This document shows, piece after piece, positions 17,697-26,524 of a stretch of DNA of 64,000 nucleotides. The notes below the pieces were generated by a model that was not told the origin of the DNA, did not search any database, and saw nothing but the letters and a program-made list of their open reading frames with translations. The position numbers and the translations under genes were made by a program. Within the stretch, counting starts at the first letter, position 1. Every line of letters starts with the position of its first letter. Source of the DNA: Pseudomonas oryzihabitans (GTDB taxonomy: Bacteria > Pseudomonadota > Gammaproteobacteria > Pseudomonadales > Pseudomonadaceae); the NCBI RefSeq assembly GCF_024652905.1, contig NZ_CP102428.1, positions 4,076,001 through 4,140,000 on the forward strand. The letters are read 5' to 3'.

Positions 17697-20045
17697 TCAG
17701 TACTGCGCCCCATACCCCTCCGGCTCCACCGGAAAGCCGCCGTCGTTGGCGGCGATCAGCTTGTTCAAACGCACCGGGATGGCCTTGGCCGCCGGTACCT
17801 TGCTGCCTTCGGCATGGTGCCAGAGCGGGATCAGGGCGTTGCACTCGGGGTAGTAGCCGCCACAGGCGCCTTCCGGAATGTTGTAGGGCGTGACCCGCAG
17901 CGGCCCGACCTCGCGCCGCACGCCGTCATCGGCCACCGTCGACACCTGCACCTTGTCGCCCTCGGCCAGGCCCAGGCGTTCGATGTCGTTGCGATTCATC
18001 AGGAGCACCGCGCGGGTGCCCTTCACGCCGCGGAAACGATCGTGATAGCCATAGATGGTGGTGTTGAACTGATCGTTGCTGCGCAACGTCATCAGGGTGA
18101 GGACGTCACGCCCGCTGGCGGGCATGTCCGGGTCTGCATCCAGGCTGCGCGGCACGATGAGATTGGCCTTGCCGGTCTCGGTCTTCCACTCGCGCTTGGC
18201 CGCCGGCAGCGGTCGATGGAAGCCGCCCACCTCCCACATCCTGGCATTGAAGTCGTGGAAGATATCCGGGAAGGAGAGGGCGATCTCGTCGCGGATCAGC
18301 GCATAGTCGGCCACCCAGGCATCCCAGGTGACCTTGGGGTTGTCTGGCAGGGTGGCCTTGGCCAGGCCAGCGACGATGGCCGACTCGGACAGCAGGTCAC
18401 CTTCAGGCGGCTCGGCCACGCCGCGCCAGCCGTGAATGCAGCCGGTGCTGTCCTCGGTGCTGTGAGCCTGCTCCACGCCATTCTGGCGATCGATTTCGGT
18501 ACGACCCAGGCAGGGCAGCAGATAGGCCTTGTCCGCCGGGACGAGGTGATTGCGATTGAGCTTGGTGGCGATCTGTACCGACAGGCGCAGGGTGCGCCAG
18601 GCCGGTTCCATCAGACTGGTCTCGGGAATGGCGCGCAGGAAGTTGCCACCCAGGCCGATGAAGGCCTTTACCGAACCATCGAGGATGCCTTCGCAGGCCT
18701 CCACGGTGTTGCGGCCCTTGTCCTGCGGCGGGGTGAAGCCGAAGCGCTCGCCGAGCTGCTCCAGCGGCGCCAGTTCCGGTTTCTCGGTGATGCCCACGGT
18801 GCGCTGACCCTGGACATTGGAATGGCCGCGCACCGGGCAGATGCCGGCACCGGGTTTGCCGATGTTGCCGCGCATGAGCAGCAGGTTGGTCAGCATCTGG
18901 ATGGTTTCCACACCATGGCGATGCTGGGTCAGCCCCATGCCATAGATGCCGATCACCTTCTGGCGACGGCCATAGACGGCGGCAGCCGCTTCCAGCGCGC
19001 TGCGGGTCAGACCCGACTGGCGCTCCAGTTGCGGCCATTCCTGACGCTGCAGCCACTCGCAGAACTCGGCGAAACCATGGCAGTGCTCGGCGATGAAGGC
19101 ATGGTCGAGCACGGCGGGCTGGCCCTGCTCGCGAGCCAGGTCATCGGCGGTCAGCAGCGCCTTGCACATACCGGTGAGGGCGGCGATGTCGCCACCCGGC
19201 TTGAGCTGATGGTACTGGGTGCTGATCTGCGTGGGGTGATCGGTCAGCATCTCCACTGGCGACTGCGGATTGACGAAGGTCTCCAGGCCACGCTCGCGCA
19301 GGGGGTTGAAGGTGATGATGGGCGCGCCGCGTTTGCGTGCTTCCTGCAGGTCATGCAGCATCCGCGGGCTGTTGCTGCCGGGATTCTGGCCAAAGAACAG
19401 CAGGCAGTCGGCCTGATCGAAATCGTTGAGGGTCACGGTGCCCACGGTCACGCCGATGCTCTTGGGCAGAGCCACCGAAGTGCTCTCGTGGCACATGTTG
19501 GAACTGTCCGGCAGATTGTTGGTGCCGTACAGGCGGGCATAGAGCTGATAGAGGTAGGAGGTCTCCAGCGCCGCGCGACCCGAGGCGTAGAAGATCACCG
19601 AATCCGGATCCAGTGCCTTGAGCTCGGCGCCGATGTCGGCGAAGGCTTCAGCCCAGCTCACCGGCCGATAGCGATCACTGGCGGCGTCGTAGCGCAGGGG
19701 GTGGGTGAGGCGTCCGACTTCTTCCAGATCGTAGTCGCGCCAGCCGCGCAGTTCGGTGAGGGAATGACTGGCAAAGAACTCCGGTCCGCACCTCTTGCTG
19801 GTGACCTCCCAGGCGGTGGCCTTGGCGCCGTTCTCGCAGAATTCCAGTGGGTGAGGCTTGCCCGGCTTGGCCCAGGCGCAACTCACGCAGGCGAAGCCGC
19901 CATGCTTGTTCTGCCGGGTCAGCAGGGCACCGGATTTGAGCGGCACCCGCTCGCGCAAGACGATCTCGGTCACCGAGCGCGCCGAGCCCCAACCACCGGA
20001 GGGCGCGTCGTAGCGTTCAACCTTGGGTTTGCCGATCTTGCTCAT
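17697..20045 (-). CDS. FdhF/YdeP-type molybdopterin oxidoreductase (copy 2)
   Basis: A 782-residue cytoplasmic molybdopterin oxidoreductase, paralogous to the one at 3270-5594. The iron-sulfur cysteines are Cys53, Cys56 and Cys70 (FACVSCAW, then FCENGAK). The active-site segment reads DSSNMCHEST, keeping Cys185, but Ser181 replaces the Cys of copy 1. LTQHRHGV and VRGHSNVQGQRTVG are conserved. It has no fdhD of its own and is not clearly in an operon; trmL ends upstream on the same strand with a 76-base gap. E. coli YdeP is linked to acid resistance, but no such role can be shown here. Confidence 0.87.
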   Translation of the reverse strand: MSKIGKPKVERYDAPSGGWGSARSVTEIVLRERVPLKSGALLTRQNKHGGFACVSCAWAKPGKPHPLEFCENGAKATAWEVTSKRCGPEFFASHSLTELRGWRDYDLEEVGRLTHPLRYDAASDRYRPVSWAEAFADIGAELKALDPDSVIFYASGRAALETSYLYQLYARLYGTNNLPDSSNMCHESTSVALPKSIGVTVGTVTLNDFDQADCLLFFGQNPGSNSPRMLHDLQEARKRGAPIITFNPLRERGLETFVNPQSPVEMLTDHPTQISTQYHQLKPGGDIAALTGMCKALLTADDLAREQGQPAVLDHAFIAEHCHGFAEFCEWLQRQEWPQLERQSGLTRSALEAAAAVYGRRQKVIGIYGMGLTQHRHGVETIQMLTNLLLMRGNIGKPGAGICPVRGHSNVQGQRTVGITEKPELAPLEQLGERFGFTPPQDKGRNTVEACEGILDGSVKAFIGLGGNFLRAIPETSLMEPAWRTLRLSVQIATKLNRNHLVPADKAYLLPCLGRTEIDRQNGVEQAHSTEDSTGCIHGWRGVAEPPEGDLLSESAIVAGLAKATLPDNPKVTWDAWVADYALIRDEIALSFPDIFHDFNARMWEVGGFHRPLPAAKREWKTETGKANLIVPRSLDADPDMPASGRDVLTLMTLRSNDQFNTTIYGYHDRFRGVKGTRAVLLMNRNDIERLGLAEGDKVQVSTVADDGVRREVGPLRVTPYNIPEGACGGYYPECNALIPLWHHAEGSKVPAAKAIPVRLNKLIAANDGGFPVEPEGYGAQY

Positions 20046-20121
20046 GGTGCGCCTCGTGTGACGGTCTGGCGATGTGCCTGTAGGTCATGGGACGGCGCGT
20101 CTGGCAGTAAGGTTCTGGCGG

Positions 20122-20589
20122 TCAGCCAGGCGGTGCGGCGAAGCCCAGCTGACGCCAGCCTTCGTAGACGGCCACGGCCACGGTGTTGGACAGATTGAGG
20201 CTGCGGCGATTGGGCAGCATGGGCAGGCGCAGCCGCTGTTCGGGTGGCAGGGACTCCAGCACCTCAGCCGGCAGACCGCGACTTTCCGGGCCAAACAGCA
20301 GGGCATCGCCCGGCGCGTAGGCGATCTCGGTGAAGGGATGGCTGGCCTTGGTGGTGAAGGCCAGCAGTCGGGGCGGCTGCAAATCTGCTATACAGGCCGC
20401 GAGGCTGGCATGGGTCCGCACGCTGGACCACTCGTGGTAGTCCAAGCCGGCGCGGCGCAATTTCTTGTCGTCCAGCGCGAAGCCCAGCGGCTCGATCAGA
20501 TGCAGGCGGCAGCCGGTGATGGCGCACAGGCGAATGACGTTGCCGGTATTGGGCGGAATTTCCGGTTGGTAGAGGATGATGTCGAACAT
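20122..20589 (-). CDS. trmL: tRNA (cytidine(34)-2'-O)-methyltransferase TrmL
   Basis: A 155-residue SPOUT-class methyltransferase that 2'-O-methylates the wobble base of certain tRNA-Leu species. The N-terminus MFDIILYQPEIPPNTGNVIR and the C-terminal knot segment (LFGPESRGLP and RSLNLSNTVAVAVYE) are family hallmarks, and the length matches E. coli TrmL (157). The frame continues open upstream, but ATG 20589 is the family start. It is divergent from the membrane-protein gene at 20662, with 72 bases between. In P. aeruginosa the homologous gene sits near ntrC, as here. Confidence 0.92.
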   Translation of the reverse strand: MFDIILYQPEIPPNTGNVIRLCAITGCRLHLIEPLGFALDDKKLRRAGLDYHEWSSVRTHASLAACIADLQPPRLLAFTTKASHPFTEIAYAPGDALLFGPESRGLPAEVLESLPPEQRLRLPMLPNRRSLNLSNTVAVAVYEGWRQLGFAAPPG

Positions 20590-20661
20590 GAAGGGCAGGG
20601 CGCCTGGCAAAGCGCCTATGGTACTGCGCCGCCGTCGCGCCGTCGCGAGCGGGGCAGGGCG

Positions 20662-21219
20662 ATGAACCTCTGGCGCCGGCTGGTCGACTGGCTGTTGCGC
20701 GAACAGCGTGCCCGCCGGGAGGAATTGGCGCGGGTGGAGGATCCCGACCTGCTCAAGGCCGAATGGCGCGGCCAGCGCCAGCGCCTGACCCTTTGGCTGG
20801 CCTCGGCGGCCCTGGGCGCCGGCCTGTTCGGCATGATCATCGGCCAGCTGATGTACCAGCGCACCCATCCCGATCCCTGGTCGGCCGAGGCTCGCCGCCC
20901 GGTCATCCTCGGGGTGGACAGTCGCCAGGAGGCCGGCCGCTTCGAATTGCTGATCACCGCCGACCGCTCGCTGTTCTACGAACGCTATCGCCCCGAAGGC
21001 GCCCTCAGCCTGCGTCTGCCCCGGGCCCGCTGGGACGGTGGCGAACGCCAGGGACGAGTGGTACGACCGGGCGGCAGCTTTTCCTGGGCGGTACGCCAGG
21101 ACGGACAGGACTTGAAGATTTTGCTGGTAGGCGTCGGCGGCGCCCTGCAGGCCAGCGATCGTATCGTCGAGGAAGGCGAGGACTGGGTGCTGCACATCGA
21201 GGTCCCGCTGACACCCTGA
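20662..21219 (+). CDS. Conserved inner-membrane hypothetical protein
   Basis: A 185-residue protein with a charged cytoplasmic N-terminus (residues 1-42, rich in Arg and Glu), one membrane segment (LWLASAALGAGLFGMIIGQL) and a periplasmic domain of about 115 residues with beta-like composition. The ATG at 20662 gives MNLWRRLVDWLLREQRARRE. The family appears to be the Pseudomonas protein encoded between trmL and ntrC (PA5126 position, from memory). No enzymatic motif is seen and function is unknown. It is divergent from trmL. Confidence 0.78.
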   Translation: MNLWRRLVDWLLREQRARREELARVEDPDLLKAEWRGQRQRLTLWLASAALGAGLFGMIIGQLMYQRTHPDPWSAEARRPVILGVDSRQEAGRFELLITADRSLFYERYRPEGALSLRLPRARWDGGERQGRVVRPGGSFSWAVRQDGQDLKILLVGVGGALQASDRIVEEGEDWVLHIEVPLTP

Positions 21220-21378
21220 AATGCCCCGTTATCAGGCAAGAGGCTGGCTGTTTGCACCAGAGCGGAACGGGGTGGGGTGCCGGGTTGCCTTGGTGCTTCG
21301 GCTGCCATTGCCAATCCCATGAGCTAGGCCGTGGGGTGAAAAGCGCTCTAGCCTGGGGTTTGCGACTTTTCACGGACG

Positions 21379-21411
21379 AAAAAAGAGGCCATCACAGTGA
21401 GTGATGGCCTC
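21379..21411 (-). terminator. Intrinsic terminator on the minus strand
   Basis: GAGGCCATCAC / GTGATGGCCTC arms at 21401-21411 and 21385-21395 with a five-base loop. On the minus strand the stem is followed by TTTTTT (21384-21379). No minus-strand protein gene ends here, which supports a small RNA. Confidence 0.85.
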
Positions 21412-21471
21412 GAGAAGAAAAGAGGGGATTCCCCAGCCTGCCTGTACCGAGGTCCCCAAAAGGGTAGTTAC
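21379..21471 (-). ncRNA. nrsZ: Candidate sigma-54-dependent small RNA in the NrsZ position
   Basis: A transcript of about 90 nucleotides is predicted on the minus strand. It would start about 12 bases after the -12 element at 21482-21483 and end at the hairpin plus T-run at 21411-21379. It contains two GC-rich internal pairing segments (CCCTTTTGGGG and CTGGGGAATCCCC) and then a 11-bp terminator stem. No open frame with a ribosome site is present. In P. aeruginosa the nitrogen-regulated, RpoN/NtrC-dependent RNA NrsZ lies between ntrC and the next gene. Position and promoter type fit a short form of NrsZ. Identity is inferred from synteny and not from alignment. Confidence 0.6.
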
Positions 21472-21480
21472 CTAGGGTAT

Positions 21481-21497
21481 TGCAGAAGGTGTGCCAA
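21481..21497 (-). promoter_or_regulatory. Sigma-54 promoter of the candidate small RNA
   Basis: Read on the minus strand, TTGGCACACCTTCTGCA has the invariant GG and GC doublets separated by exactly ten bases, as in the RpoN consensus TGGCAC-N5-TTGC. No perfect NtrC palindrome (GCACC-N5-GGTGC) is visible upstream; a lone GGTGC half-site is at 21569. Confidence 0.75.
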
Positions 21498-21527
21498 GTT
21501 TTGAGTTGGGTGGTTTTTGGGAGCGTC

Positions 21528-21559
21528 GTAGGTTGGGTTGAGCGCTAGCGAAGCCCAAC
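21528..21559. repeat. Extragenic GTAGGTTGGG repeat, copy 2
   Basis: Runs from GTAGGTTGGGTTGAGCGC to GAAGCCCAAC, pairing GTTGGG with CCCAAC. It lies just upstream of the candidate small-RNA promoter. Confidence 0.75.
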
Positions 21560-21584
21560 GTTATTAGCGGTGCCTAGTCTTATT

Positions 21585-21638
21585 GCTGCCCTAGCTGCCC
21601 TAGCTGCCCTTGTTGCCCTTGTTGCCCTTGCTGCTTAT
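21585..21638. repeat. Nine-base tandem repeat
   Basis: Six adjacent nine-base units: GCTGCCCTA twice, GCTGCCCTT, GTTGCCCTT twice, then a diverged GCTGCTTAT. It lies 90-140 bases upstream of the small-RNA start, where enhancer sites of a sigma-54 promoter would be expected. Confidence 0.85.
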
Positions 21639-21905
21639 CGCGGTTGCGGACGGCTCTGGTTTCGCCTAGCCGGCGACTTACTTTTCTTTGCCTGTGCAAA
21701 GAAAAGTAAGCAAAAGAAAGCACACCCCACGCTTCGGGTCCCCTCGCTCCGGCGCTGCTCCAGGGGCACGGCACGAAGGGGCTTCCTGCCCCTCGCGCCT
21801 TGCTCGGCGTCCTGCCTCACATCCCCCTCCACGACACCTGCACTCGGCCTCACTGACGGGGCGGGGCGCAAGCCTGATGCTTGGGTGTTCACAGAATCTG
21901 TAGCA

Positions 21906-21929
21906 TGGAAAACAGCGCAGCGTTTTCCA
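21906..21929. repeat. TGGAAAAC/GTTTTCCA palindrome, copy 1
   Basis: The hairpin TGGAAAAC-agcgcagc-GTTTTCCA inside the composite element. A related copy is at 51344-51367. Confidence 0.7.
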
Positions 21930-21958
21930 CAGCCCAGTGCCCTTGGAGCTCTGTCTTT

Positions 21959-22037
21959 ATCGCGGCCATGCCGGTGCGCCGTAGCGACCGCTCCTACAGA
22001 AGCCGGATACCCCGTAGGAGCGGCCCATGGCCGCGAT
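21959..22037. repeat. Inverted pair of REP-like GTAGGAGCGG elements
   Basis: The left copy reads ATCGCGGCCATG...CTCCTAC (21959-21997) and the right copy GTAGGAGCGG...GGCCGCGAT (22014-22037). They face each other like a BIME. The GTAGGAGCGG...CGCGAT core resembles known Pseudomonas REP sequences. Confidence 0.7.
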
Positions 22038-22081
22038 TCCGGCGGTGTCAGGTCGTGGCGGCGTGAGCTTGGTCTTGAACA

Positions 22082-22107
22082 GTGGACAAGGCTTCGCCGT
22101 TGTCCAC
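22082..22107. repeat. GTGGACAA/TTGTCCAC palindrome
   Basis: The perfect eight-base arms GTGGACAA and TTGTCCAC surround GGCTTCGCCG, which is itself partly self-complementary. It is one of several palindromes packed into this non-coding element. Confidence 0.7.
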
Positions 22108-22458
22108 GCTACGGATTACGGGCTCTTCTTGCTTCTTCAACCAATACTTCCAGGCTGGCGAATCGCCCCGTTCAGGAGGGCGAACGCCAGTGTCGTGGAG
22201 TGGGTCGAGCCGCAGGGATGCGGCGAGAGGCCTAACGGGCCATGGACGGCCCGTGTAGGCCGACCCCGGAACGGCGCTGGCGTGAGCGAACCCGGAGCGC
22301 AGCGTAGGGCCGGATGGTGGGGCAAGCGTTTTTGGTTACTTTTGCCGCGACTGGCAAAAGTGACTCGCCCGGGTGGGCGAGACAAAAGGTACTCACAAAA
22401 CTCGAGAAAACAGCCAAGGCACCAATAAAACTTCGCACCTAGCAGGGGCTTTCGCATT

Positions 22459-22497
22459 GTTGGGCTTCGGCGATGGAGCCGCCTCAGCCCAACCTAC
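22459..22497. repeat. Extragenic GTAGGTTGGG repeat, copy 3 (inverted)
   Basis: On the minus strand it reads GTAGGTTGGGCTGAGGCGGC and ends GAAGCCCAAC. It lies 18 bases after the ntrC stop. Confidence 0.75.
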
Positions 22498-22514
22498 AGC
22501 ACCGTAGAGAACCC

Positions 22515-23945
<1,431 letters not shown>

Positions 23946-23957
23946 GCGTACTCCTCG

Positions 23958-25022
23958 TTATTCCAGCGGCAGGAAGATGCTGAAGGCGGTGTGGCCAGGA
24001 TGGCTTTCACACTCGATCAGCCCCTGGTGCTGGGTGATGATGTTCTGGGTGATGGCGAGCCCGAGGCCGGTGCCATCGGGGCGACCGCTGACCATGGGAT
24101 AGAAGATGGTTTCCTGCAGGTCCGGGGGGATGCCCGGGCCGTTGTCGGTGATCTCCACCTTGCACACCAGGCGATGGCGGTGGTGGGCGATGGTGAACTG
24201 GCGCAGGGTGCGGGTTCTCAGGGTGACCCGGCCCAGGCGCAGTTCGTTCTGCTGGGAGATGGCCTGCATGGCGTTGCGCACGATGTTGAGCACCGCCTGG
24301 ATCATCTGCTCGCGGTCGATCATCAGGTCGGGAATGCTCGGGTCGTAGTCGCGCACCAGGTTGATCAGTCCCTGGCTTTCCGCTTCCACCAGGCTGCAGA
24401 CCCGTTCGAGCACCTCGTGCACGTTGGTGACGGCCAGCTTGGGCAGCTTGTTGGAGCCGAGCATGCGGTCGACCAGATTCCGCAGCCGATCCGCTTCCTC
24501 GATGATGACGTTGGTGTAGTCCTTGAGCGCCTCTTCCGGCAGCTCGCGGGCCAGCAGCTGGGCCGCGCCGCGGATGCCGCCGAGAGGATTCTTGATCTCG
24601 TGGGCCAGGCCCCGCACCAGCAGCTTGGTGGTCTCCTGCTTGGAAAGCTGGGCCTCTTCCTTGGTGATGCGCAGCAGCCGGTCGCGGGGATGGACTTCCA
24701 GCAGCAACAGGGTGTTGTGGCGATCCAGGATCGGGGTCACCGCATAGTCCACCGTGAGGCTGTTCCCGGAGGTGGAGATCAGCAGCGCCTCGCGCTTGGT
24801 GAAGGGGTGGGCGTGGTCCACCGCCTGGCGCAGCGCCTGCAAGGCCTCGGGCGATTCGGTGAACAGCTCGCTGATGAACTGGCCATGGCTGCGCTGGCCA
24901 CTGATGGCCAGGAGCATCTCGGCCGCCGGGTTCATGTACTCCAGGCGCAACTCCGCATCGAGCAGAATGACTGCGGTGGTGAGGTTGTCGAGCAGGAGTC
25001 GGTGAATGACGTCGGTAGGCAT
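23958..25022 (-). CDS. ntrB: Nitrogen regulation sensor histidine kinase NtrB
   Basis: A 354-residue cytoplasmic kinase with an N-terminal PAS domain (about 10-110), a dimerisation/phosphoacceptor domain with His141 in LAHEIKNPLGG, and a GHKL ATPase domain with its N box (NIVRNAMQA), DNGPGI and GTGLGLAI. No membrane segment is seen. It phosphorylates or dephosphorylates NtrC under PII control. ATG 25022 (MPTDVIHRLLLDN) is the usual Pseudomonas start, although its ribosome site is weak; the frame stays open to 25073. It lies downstream of the two DUF4124 genes, separated by a terminator that also contains an NtrC-type palindrome. Confidence 0.95.
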   Translation of the reverse strand: MPTDVIHRLLLDNLTTAVILLDAELRLEYMNPAAEMLLAISGQRSHGQFISELFTESPEALQALRQAVDHAHPFTKREALLISTSGNSLTVDYAVTPILDRHNTLLLLEVHPRDRLLRITKEEAQLSKQETTKLLVRGLAHEIKNPLGGIRGAAQLLARELPEEALKDYTNVIIEEADRLRNLVDRMLGSNKLPKLAVTNVHEVLERVCSLVEAESQGLINLVRDYDPSIPDLMIDREQMIQAVLNIVRNAMQAISQQNELRLGRVTLRTRTLRQFTIAHHRHRLVCKVEITDNGPGIPPDLQETIFYPMVSGRPDGTGLGLAITQNIITQHQGLIECESHPGHTAFSIFLPLE

Positions 25023-25174
25023 GAGGGGCCACAGCGCTATAGGGACGATAGGAAAATGCAAGAAGCAAACCAAGACGCCCCGAGTTAGGGCAGATGGCTG
25101 AAACGTGCACTAACAGCCGCCGCGCGACGGGCGGAACGAAACTGGATTTGTATCAAGATGGTGCACAATGAAAA

Positions 25175-25195
25175 AGCGCACCAAATAGGTGCGCT
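25175..25195. terminator. Minus-strand terminator that also fits the NtrC site consensus
   Basis: The arms AGCGCACC and GGTGCGCT (25175-25182 and 25188-25195) with loop AAATA form a hairpin followed on the minus strand by TTTTT. This is a good terminator for the DUF4124 gene whose stop codon lies in the stem. The same bases read GCACC-N5-GGTGC, a perfect NtrC palindrome, 150 bases upstream of ntrB. Confidence 0.8.
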
Positions 25196-25832
25196 AGAGG
25201 AAGGGTAGCCAGGATTTCCTGGGTTCGGGCGGTTTCATGTCCAATGGGCATTCCGGCCGCTTGCCCCAGTCCTTGTCACTGCAGGGATGGGCACGGCGCT
25301 TCTGCTCCAGCGAGGGGCGGCGCAGATGGAAGGGCTGGGCCGGTGTCCGCTCCAGCACATTGCCGTCGGCGGCGAGGATCTCCGCCACCAGGCTATGGGT
25401 GCCACGATCCAGGTTGTCCAGGGGAAACACTGGACTGCGACCGGCGCCGGCTTCCTTGTCATCCAGCAGCAGCCGGTAGCTGTGACCCGGCTGCAGCTCC
25501 GGTTCGCTGACCAGGCTGACGATGAGCTGCCCTTGCTGATCGATCACCGTAGCATCGGGCTCGGGTACCAGGATGCGCAGCATCTGGTAGCGGAAGGGCG
25601 CGGTCTTGGGCGTCCTGGCCACCGGCGCGGCCGGTGTCGGACTCAGCTTGCGGGTCGGCTGGCCCTGCTGATTGAGGTTGTTGGGCACCGTGATCGGCAC
25701 TTGGGTCGCCTTGACGCCCTTGGGTGGCTGGTCGGTGTAGACCCGATTGCCGTCTTTGTCGACATAGCTGTAGACCGCCGCCTGGGCGGGCAGCAGCAGG
25801 CAGAGCAGAACCAGTGCCAGGAGCGCGCGCAT
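25194..25832 (-). CDS. DUF4124-domain exported protein (second of a pair)
   Basis: A 212-residue protein with a signal peptide (residues 1-18, ending AQA), then a DUF4124 core (VYSYVDKDGNRVYTDQPP), a Pro-rich linker, and an Ig-like beta domain of about 100 residues. Its ATG overlaps the stop of the preceding paralogue by one base (TGATG), so translation is coupled. The stop codon lies in the stem of the terminator at 25175-25195. The pair sits between glnA and ntrB as in other pseudomonads, but its function is not known and no nitrogen role is proven. Confidence 0.85.
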   Translation of the reverse strand: MRALLALVLLCLLLPAQAAVYSYVDKDGNRVYTDQPPKGVKATQVPITVPNNLNQQGQPTRKLSPTPAAPVARTPKTAPFRYQMLRILVPEPDATVIDQQGQLIVSLVSEPELQPGHSYRLLLDDKEAGAGRSPVFPLDNLDRGTHSLVAEILAADGNVLERTPAQPFHLRRPSLEQKRRAHPCSDKDWGKRPECPLDMKPPEPRKSWLPFL

Positions 25833-26350
25833 CAGCGAGCCGGGCTGTTGACGCTGATGCGCTGCACGGTAACGGTCTTCTCGGCACTGGTCTGGATCAC
25901 CTCGCCGGTGCCAGACAGCACCTGGGCGGCAAAGCGGTGCTCGCCGCGCTCCAGGTTGGCCACGCCGAAACGGGTGCTCTGACCTGGGCTGCCATAGGGC
26001 GCGCCATCTACCAGCAGTTGCAGCGACTGCCCAGGGCCCAGGGCCGGCTCCACGGCTACCCCCACCGAGAAGGTGCCGTTGTTGGCGCGGATGGCCTCGT
26101 CGTCGGGCACATTGACTTCCAGACGGCTGAAGGCCGGGCCGGCAGGGGTCGCCGCCGCAGGCGCACTGGGGATGGGCGGCGCCGGTCGTGGATTGTCCAC
26201 GGTGTTGGTGGGCGCCACCTGCACCGGCTTGGCATTGGCCGAGGGCTGATCGCTGAATACCGTGTTGCCTTCGGCATCCACCGACTTGTAGATCGCGGCC
26301 TGGGCGGAGCAGGCGAGGCAGAGCAGACAGCAGGCAAGCAGGCGAGGCAT
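25832..26350 (-). CDS. DUF4124-domain exported protein (first of a pair)
   Basis: A 172-residue paralogue of the next gene. A signal peptide (residues 1-18, ending AQA) precedes the DUF4124 core AIYKSVDAEGNTVFSDQP, a Pro/Ala-rich linker and a beta-rich domain (GTFSVGVAVEPALGPGQSL) that matches the carboxy half of its neighbour in layout. The two probably arose by tandem duplication. The mature protein is expected in the periplasm. The gene starts 174 bases after the glnA stop and beyond the glnA terminator, so it probably has its own promoter. Confidence 0.85.
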   Translation of the reverse strand: MPRLLACCLLCLACSAQAAIYKSVDAEGNTVFSDQPSANAKPVQVAPTNTVDNPRPAPPIPSAPAAATPAGPAFSRLEVNVPDDEAIRANNGTFSVGVAVEPALGPGQSLQLLVDGAPYGSPGQSTRFGVANLERGEHRFAAQVLSGTGEVIQTSAEKTVTVQRISVNSPAR

Positions 26351-26481
26351 GGCGGAATCTCGGCCGGGCGATGGAGATCAAGGGTAGCAGGCGCGTCGTG
26401 TGGTCAGGTAGGCAGCTCGGCCGCTCCGCGCTGGCGTCGGTCGCGGCGGCTATTCCTACGCAAAGAAAACCCGCGCAAAGA

Positions 26482-26508
26482 AAAGGCCTCCCGAAGGAGG
26501 CCTCTTTC
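26482..26508 (-). terminator. Intrinsic terminator after glnA
   Basis: The arms AGGCCTCC / GGAGGCCT (26484-26491 and 26496-26503) are followed on the minus strand by TTTTC. It starts 17 bases after the glnA stop. Confidence 0.85.
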
Positions 26509-26524
26509 AGTTACTGCAGCGGGA

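Larger units (their letters stand above)
21672..22385. repeat. Composite non-coding repeat element with inward-facing hairpin ends
   Basis: The left end carries a perfect 15-bp hairpin (CTTACTTTTCTTTGC / GCAAAGAAAAGTAAG, 21677-21710) followed by CAAAAGAAAGC. The right end, in inverted orientation, carries ACTTTTGCC / GGCAAAAGT (22338-22361), whose minus-strand reading continues AACCAAAAACGC. A CTCGCCC/GGGCGAG hairpin lies just outside (22364-22381). Between them are further palindromes, including an inverted GTAGGAGCGG...CCGCGAT pair (21959-22037). No supported gene lies inside. Similar hairpin sequences are common between genes in Pseudomonas and Xanthomonas, from memory. Confidence 0.6.

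Noticed and set aside
21570-22457. Several open frames of 60-220 codons in the gap before ntrC
   Set aside because: They run through palindromic repeats, overlap each other in several frames and lack ribosome sites.
25023-25073. A 17-codon N-terminal extension of NtrB
   Set aside because: The extension has no family match; the start at 25022 gives the standard NtrB N-terminus, although its ribosome site is weak.
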